Source: Melastoma dodecandrum (Eukaryota; Streptophyta; Magnoliopsida; Myrtales; Melastomataceae). From it: a stretch of 64,000 nt of DNA. A program made the position numbers and the translations under genes. The notes below the pieces were generated by a model, which had not been told where the DNA came from, searched no databases, and worked only from the letters and a program-made list of their open reading frames with translations. Shown here piece after piece: positions 58,001 to 64,000 of this stretch. Each line of letters starts with the position of its first letter. The stretch's first letter is position 1. The DNA is taken from contig JARUPY010000469.1 in NCBI GenBank assembly GCA_029817715.1, positions 1-64,000 on the forward strand, in the 5' to 3' direction.

Positions 58001-59732
58001 CGTTTTTCTCGTCTTTGTCTTCTCCTTTTCAAGCTGCCATCGGACCAAAGCAACGTTGATAAGTGGAGGTGAGTCTCGGATCAGCCTGCACTAGTGTTAG
58101 TATTTCGTGTTTAACTTTTTGCTCGCTTATTAAAATTGAACGAAACCACTTGCATTAGATCTGTAACTTAAATATGGACCTAACCATGCATTATTTGGAG
58201 TCTTGAGCTATGATTTTTGAATTAAACACTAAAACAATGGCAATTTCGACATTTCGAGTAAATCATGTGCTTACGTTGATCTTTTGTTTCTCGAACTGAT
58301 TTAAACTTGCATAAAACTCATTATAATATATGTCTCTTTTATTTGGTGGTTTAATAATCCATATTTATGGAGTTATGCATCTTTTAGTTTTGAGAACAAG
58401 TTCATTTTGCTTCGTATTTAGCTTCCCCTGCATGATGGAGCTACACATTTTTTCTTATATCTTGAGTTTGGAATGTCAGATTGAGCTGAAATCTACGGCC
58501 TCATATTCATAACTCGAATAGCTTCGTTTTGAGCATTAGAAAGCATGATTTCATGCTCGGAGCTGAAGGTTATAGTCTATTCTTTGTGACTATTCAAATC
58601 AATGGCTGCATAAATTCACATTTTTAATCATTGCTTGTTTACCGGATTATTTTATAGCAATATTGTTATGCATTAATTTTGTTTGGATACCCTTTCCTAC
58701 ATTGAGGTTTAGGGATTATCATTCATATCATGCATTGAACGTTTAAAGTTTCATACTTGTTGGATAATGACCTTACATTTGATAATCGTAAATTTATTTT
58801 CCAGGTGATTTGTTCCTAGCATTGTTATTTCAATATCGAGTTGTTACTTAGCTTATGAAGACATGATTTCCTTTAATAATCCGTGCACACTTCTCTTATT
58901 GTTTTTACATGTGAAAACCGACCCGCATCGATCCGATTGACGCCTAGGATGCATTCACGGTCAAAGGGTGCAAATCAACCACGTAAGTCTCATTCCGACT
59001 TAACCAATCATTTCTAGTTAATTTATACATTTCAATTACAATTTACTGATCACTCATTTCTTTGATTTCATTTACATGTACATTACACGTCCACCTTCGA
59101 GGATTTGAGAAGATGATTTTCATTTACATGTACATTACATGAACAAAGATTTTAAAGTGGCCCCAACCGACAAATTTAAGGTACATGAGGGAAGGTGCAA
59201 GCCTTCCCGATTTTCTCACTTGTAACGGGCCGTGGGCCCAGGTGCTTTGACCCACGGTCACCACCATTCCTCGCCTAATTTGATATATATAATTGTATGT
59301 GATTGTGCATGTTATCATCACATATGAGTTCGGGTCCAGCGCCCGAATCGGGCCTAAGCCCGTAATCTAATGACTTGAATCTAGGCCCAAAAGCCCAGAT
59401 CGGGTCTAACATCCGTAACCATAAACTTTTTGAGAGCATCGCCACCTCTTCTTCGCATGTTTTTGTGAGAGAGTGAGTAATTAGAAATCCTCGAACCCCC
59501 TTTGCTTTTTCCGACTTTATACCATTTTTTTATAAATAAAGTTGGTGACGACTTTGTATTAGCTTACCTAGGTTAAGCGACTAACATGTTTTTCTACAGA
59601 GCCACGAAGGATCACAGTCCTCCTTTTTTTCCCTTCCGGATCACGCTCTACCTTTCTCCGGTAGCCCTCGGGACGGCCGAGCAAGGGCCCGGAGAAGCCC
59701 GTCGGGAATGAGCGGAAGGGGCGCACATCCCA
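55099..59732 (+). repeat. Candidate very long gypsy LTR (about 4.6 kb)
   Basis: TGTAGATACCCC at 55099 resembles the 5' ends of Tat/Ogre-type LTRs. At 59731 the sequence ends ..CATCCCA and is followed by TGGCGACTTCGTTGGGGA (59736-59753), a primer site of the TGGCGACTC.GCTGGGGA type used by Ogre/Tat elements. A TATATATA box lies near 56105. Between are T-rich DNA without genes and the GGGCCGTGGGCCCAGG / GGGCCTAAGCCCG GC-rich block at 59228-59400. The 3' border is well supported, the 5' border much less so. No matching second LTR is in the window. Confidence 0.4.
56304..56420 (+). repeat. Two-copy 58-bp direct repeat
   Basis: GTGCTTCGGCTGTATCCAAC begins at 56304 and 56362, followed in both by (A/G)GC(G/A)GT.CAAGTT.TAT, a simple tandem duplication. 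Confidence 0.85.
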
Positions 59733-59753
59733 AGATGGCGACTTCGTTGGGGA
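59733..59753 (+). promoter_or_regulatory. Primer binding site of the gypsy LTR
   Basis: AGA then TGGCGACTTCGTTGGGGA. This fixes the LTR end at 59731-59732 and the element's orientation as plus. Retroelement sequence stops by about 59880, where the PMD gene begins, so the internal region is missing. Confidence 0.65.
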
Positions 59754-59884
59754 CTCCGCATGTGGATTTCTTTCGAAAACTCTTTTATTCAATCCACATG
59801 CAAAGAGTAGCACGACATTGTTTGTGTGAAAGCATCTTCTTCCGGTAGGAATATAGGTACCAGAGCGTCCACATCTCTTCTCTT

Positions 59885-61640
59885 TTACGATGCTAGAGGG
59901 TTGTTGATCTCCATACGTGCTTGAGGAGTGACATAAACCAGATATGGATTTCCAAACTCTAGCTCAAGCTGCAAAAATGGATATTGAGACAAGCTTGGTT
60001 CGTCGTCAAATGTGATCTCAAAATTCAGTGTCTCCATGAATGTCCCCGTTCCTTCATATTGATGTCCCTTGTCATCTCTAAGAATATGTCGCTCGTGCAC
60101 CTGGCGTCCTCTTCGTGCTTGGGTCGCTTGTCTTCTACATGGCAGTTGTGCTTGTATTTCATCATCCTTGGGATGAGTAATATCTAAAGCCGCAACAGCC
60201 TCCCTTGTATCACAAGCAAATTCCTCCATATGTATGACAATCCCTTTTGTTACCCTATCCCGAATGTTGATAAGAGTATCCACCTGAAACATGATGTGAT
60301 GAATATAATAAACATGATTTGAAATGACTAGTATAAGTTGTCTTACCAAGTACGAGAAGAGTGCACCGCTCCTTGATATCCACATGTGCGTTACATTCCA
60401 ATACCAAGTCATATAATCATCATTGATTTGAGATTTTATAGCAGGCTCTATCATCACCACACGATTAGATCTAGACATCCAGGCTTGGATATGCTCCCGA
60501 TGAACTGTCATCCAGCCAGTCGTAGCCTTCCCTTGTAAACTCATTGAATGTAACTCTACATCATAAGCACAAAACTGTGAAATCCCCTTAAAGCCGCCAA
60601 ATTGTCGAACGCATCTATCTGTACGGTGCCACTCAACGATTATGAAGCAAATGAGAGAGACAACAAAGTCCCAAGTATGAGCACATGCTAAGCAATACGA
60701 AGGAAGTAATGATAAAACTTCAATAATGTAGGGTTTAGAAGGGTAACATGCCAATTAGAACAAATAAATTATCAAAATTAGAATTAGTTTATATACTTCA
60801 AAATACCTGTGATTGCTTCTGCTAATCAAAATGAATCATGTACTGAGAAATAACATGTGTAGAATACTCAGTGATATCGAAATCTACATCCCATCGTGCA
60901 GCTAGTGGGGCTCTATGAAATAGTATAATCTGACGCCTAATCGGAGATATATGTGGGTATCTCTCCCATGCCCAAATCTGAATAAGTGTAACTTCTCCAC
61001 CAATGTCTCTAACATCACATGTCAAGGCAGTACATAGCTATCCATAAAGCCAAGCAAGACAAGCACTCCCAGAACTATAACCAGTAGTTGCCTCCAAATC
61101 GTCAAGTAAACGGAGAAGCATTAGACGTACTAAATTCCCAGACTTATCGGGATATATCACTCCTCTGATAAGCTGTAATATATATGCCCTCGTATAACAC
61201 CTAACAGTCTCATCATCCGCATCAATAGGTAATGTGCTGAAATGATCTTTTAGCCTTGATATCATCAGACGATTTCCCTTAAAGCATCTACTAGGAGGTG
61301 TAACTCCAAGTAATCGTGGCACAGTAGCCTCCCATCCTCGTGCAATAGTAACACTTGTAACAGCCTCACCATCAATCGACAAACCATATAGAACTCCGAT
61401 ATCCTGTAGTGTTATGGTCATCTCTCCACAAGTTGTATGAAAGATATGTGTCTTTGGTCTCCAACACTCTACTAGTGTAGTAATCAAGTGCTAATTTGTT
61501 TGCATGAATGGTACTAGAGACATGCCCAAGAAACCATAAGTTTGCAAATAAGGGCGTACTCGAGCATGTGAAGGACAACAAAGTCCTTTGGTATCTTGTT
61601 AGAGCGCAAATCTTGTTCATTACGATGGACACGCAACCAC
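59885..61640 (-). pseudogene. Plant mobile domain (PMD) gene next to a MULE
   Basis: PMD (aminotransferase-like) proteins occur as transposon passengers and as the host genes MAIL1/MAIN. Exon 1 runs from about 61640: after a frameshift near 61510, LVECWRPKTHIFHTTCGEMT then ITLQDIGVLYGLS is the diagnostic core. It continues DKSGNLVRLMLLRLLDDLEA to LAWLYG, hits an in-frame TAG at 61038-61040, and continues in the same frame with LTCDVRDIGGEVTLIQIWAW to 60822. After an intron of roughly 100 bp, the 289-codon frame (60754-59885) carries AHTWDFVVSLICFIIVEWHR, RCVRQFGGFKGI and WMTVHREHIQAWMSRSNRVV, then a polar tail. Otherwise well kept. It lies directly downstream of the MULE transposase on the same strand. 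Confidence 0.85.
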
Positions 61641-61989
61641 GCACATTGTTAAGAAAATCACAGGATTTAAAATATAAACATTAGAAATTTTTACAACTGA
61701 AATTATTACAATGTAAATATATTACTTGTCCCCCCTATCATTCTACATTGCCCCCAATCTATGTTGTTTCTAGAGCGAGCAATGAATCATCTATTGGTCT
61801 TTCCATATGCACACATTGAAGAAATTAGAACACAAATTACACTATGCATAATCAACATTTCTCTCAAATCACACTATACAAATTAGAACACAAATTACAC
61901 TATATCACAAATGAACAACGTACTATTGACACGGGATGTACAACTTCTCTTATTATGTCTATTTTGTCGACATATACTACAAATTGATG

Positions 61990-63560
61990 TCCTTGTAGCT
62001 TATGAAATATTCATTTCATTCAGTATGTGTTTTATTTTGCATCTTCCTTTACCACGCACACATTGCAGATCTGGATGCAACTTCACAAAATCAAATGGCG
62101 ACCAACATTGCGGGATTCCAAATGGATGAAAACGCCCATCATAACACACTAATTGATTTGTCCACTTAAACCATTCATCGACGTGCTCTTCAATATTCAT
62201 ACCACGAAATGATAAAGTAGCACCTGCATGTGAACATGGTATTCTATATGTTTGCCATTTACCACAACTACATACTCTGTCGACTAAATTCACAAGATAT
62301 AGACCACCATCTTGATGATCATTCACTGTGAGCTTGGGCGAACTTTGTACTTCAAATTCTTGAAATCGAGAATCATATGGTCTAACACGATGTTGATTTC
62401 CTTTTCACCTTGATCTTGTCAACATTTCTGCTGCAATTTGCACGAATACTTCACGTTTTACAATTGTTGCATTTTCTTATGCCCTTCATATTTCAAAATA
62501 ATCAATACAATTGTACCATGTCTTTCGAACTAGAGTAGTAATAGGTAATCTCCTCACACCTTGAGCACTTAAGTTTGTTATAGTGTAACCGTAGCGATGA
62601 CCATGGTCCTGTGAAAGGGTCCATTGCTCTGGATGTATTTCATGAAGGTACTTATTTCCCTTTCATTAATAGAGAGAATCTCATGCATTTTCTTCTTCTA
62701 TTTCCAGTTCTTTGATTGCATGGCAGCTTGATATGCCAAAATGCTTACATTTCTTACTCCCAATTTTAGTTCTTAAATTTCTAACAACATGCCGAATGCA
62801 AAATCGCCAATAAATGGAAGGTGGATGTAATCCTAATTCTTGATCAGATAATGCTGACCAAATACCATGTGCTCGATCAGATTTCAAACAAATAGACTCA
62901 AGACCAACTTCATCAAGAATGTCTTTTTAAACATTTCAAAAACCAACTCCAGGACCATGCCGTTTCTTCATCAACTACGGCAAATGCAAGGGGGAGAATA
63001 TGATTTCCACTATTCATTGAACAAGCTATCAACATCTTGTAATTATGCTAACCAGTTAAGAATGTTCCGTCTATGCTAACAACCGGCCTGCAATATTTGA
63101 ACGCCGCAATACAAGGAGCAAAAGCCCAGAAGACCTTCTCAACTTTAGCACGACCAGCTATATAGCCTCTATTGTCGAACAACCATTCAAGCTTTGTTCT
63201 AAGGTTTAATGTTTGAATCGAATTAAAAAATTGTGGACTACATTATAAAATTCATCCCAATCTCCATACTCAGCTAATACCACCCTTCTTCTAGCAGCCC
63301 AAACCTTTCTTCGTGAGGCATCATAATGGTACTTATCGGCAATGACCATACACAAAAAAGAAACTTTGACTTCTGAATCTTCTCTCACATATTGTCTAAA
63401 AACAACCGCCATCATGTTTGCATCAAGAAGGGGATAATCTTGAGTAACCACAGGGTTGGTGCATGTGTGTGGACTAATCAACTTGGTTATCTTGAAAGCA
63501 CTATCATGTCTTCTAATTGATAACTCTATGAAAGTAGGGTTATTTCGTATCTCTAATGAT
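61990..63560 (-). pseudogene. MULE transposase upstream of the PMD gene
   Basis: Nearly the whole C-terminal two thirds can be followed on the minus strand: FKITKLISPHTC, YPLLDANMMAVVFRQYVRED, KYHYDASRRKVWAARRRVVL, YGDWDEFYN, FWAFAPCIAAFKYCRPVVSI then DGTFLTG (first catalytic Asp), PLAFAVVDEETAWSWSWFLK, CLKSDRAHGIWSALSD (second Asp), YWRFCIRHVVRN, and the SWIM finger VDRVCSCGKWQTYRIPCSHA with its C-x-C-xn-C-x-H ligands, ending near 62000. A few stops and frameshifts (near 63035, 62930, 62690, 62470) inactivate it. The N-terminal part is cut off at about 63560 by other DNA. Confidence 0.88.
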
Positions 63561-64000
63561 GCTTTACGTGGTTAGTCGTACGAGTATTGATAGGAATTTG
63601 GTAGGATTTGAGTACTTTTTAGTTTAGTTTTAGTTTAAGTTGATTTTTGTTATTTTCGTAGTTTTTGAATCTATTTTGATTTGAATCTTTTATTTAATTG
63701 ATGCCTCTTGGTTTGTTATGTTTTGATGTCGGAAAATGAAGGAGATTTTGAAGCTGGAACGAGGTGAAGTGCATATGAGCATGAATTGTCCAGAGAGCAG
63801 AAGAACACGTCCTTCAGTTCTCCGGGACGCGTCCTTGAAGGTTCTATGGATTCAAGCGACCACCGACGAACTATTTCCAAATCGCTCAAGGATTCTTCAA
63901 ATCTTCCGGAGACTACATTATGAAGACATAGAGGATCAATTAGTCATTTATTTTGGTAGTTTTAGGTTATTTTATTTTATTCTTCCTAGATATATTATTT
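63561..64000 (+). repeat. Probable LTR start cutting the MULE, runs off the window
   Basis: MULE homology stops abruptly near 63560. The following sequence is AT-rich with repeated TTTAGTTTAGTTTTAG words, then GAAGCTGGAACGAGGTGAAG and two near-identical words (ACACGTCCTTCAG and GACGCGTCCTTGAAG). The style resembles a plant gypsy LTR, but no terminal motif or primer site is inside the window. Confidence 0.3.

Overview
This is nuclear DNA from a flowering plant, probably a eudicot. It holds spliced genes with GT..AG introns (RFT1, a TIP5-type aquaporin), a plant ZAT-type C2H2 repressor, a wrecked ATG3 and a wrecked PLAT gene. These sit in a dense bed of nested plant transposons (Ty1/copia, Ty3/gypsy, hAT, Mutator-like) plus a piece of plastid DNA. 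No operons, CRISPR arrays or rRNA were seen. The species cannot be told from the sequence alone.

Layout. 0-1.8 kb: tail of an integrated pararetrovirus-like (Caulimoviridae-like) element with its promoter and primer site. 2.6-3.9 kb: LTR and gag remnant of a Tat-like gypsy element. 4.4-5.6 kb: hAT (DUF659) transposase pseudogene. 5.7-6.0 kb: copia-type solo LTR. 6.04-12.36 kb: a non-autonomous hAT element with 8-bp target duplications, interrupted by a complete but decayed copia element (6055-10893, 5-bp duplications AAAAC). 12.57-23.40 kb: an ATG3 pseudogene split inside exon 3 by a gypsy element (13332-21704, duplications CTGCT). That gypsy element has plastid rps12 DNA in its 5' LTR, two tandem duplications in pol, and a 1.9-kb solo LTR inside its 3' LTR. 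23.9-24.7 kb: PLAT-domain pseudogene. 25.0-26.7 kb: a four-exon plant gene of unknown function on the minus strand, with one in-frame stop before its membrane anchor.

26.8-30.0 and 42.8-47.0 kb: two related Mutator-like elements with long terminal inverted repeats. Each carries a transposase remnant on one strand and a GRF-zinc-finger/coiled-coil/membrane-segment gene on the other. 30.3-33.7 kb: a MULE fragment, a 0.5-kb foldback and a deleted LTR element. 34.13-38.21 kb: an intact 14-exon RFT1 gene (517 aa) with a copia solo LTR in intron 9. 39.6-40.7 kb: an unrecognised decayed gene. 41.15-42.00 kb: an intact three-finger ZAT-like gene. 47.0-49.3 kb: a third, non-autonomous MULE-like element. 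49.59-50.58 kb: an intact TIP5;1-like aquaporin (250 aa). 52.6-53.3 kb: remnant of a transposon-borne PMD-like ORF. 55.1-59.75 kb: probably one very long gypsy LTR. 59.9-63.6 kb: a MULE transposase followed on the same strand by a plant mobile domain (PMD) gene. The window ends in AT-rich sequence that resembles another LTR.

The intact host genes are unrelated in function: N-glycan lipid flipping (RFT1), transcriptional repression (ZAT) and vacuolar-type membrane transport (TIP). ATG3, PLAT and probably the 25-kb gene have lost or are losing function. The main biological story is stepwise transposon nesting, readable from target-site duplications, and MULEs that travel with companion genes (GRF zinc finger, PMD).
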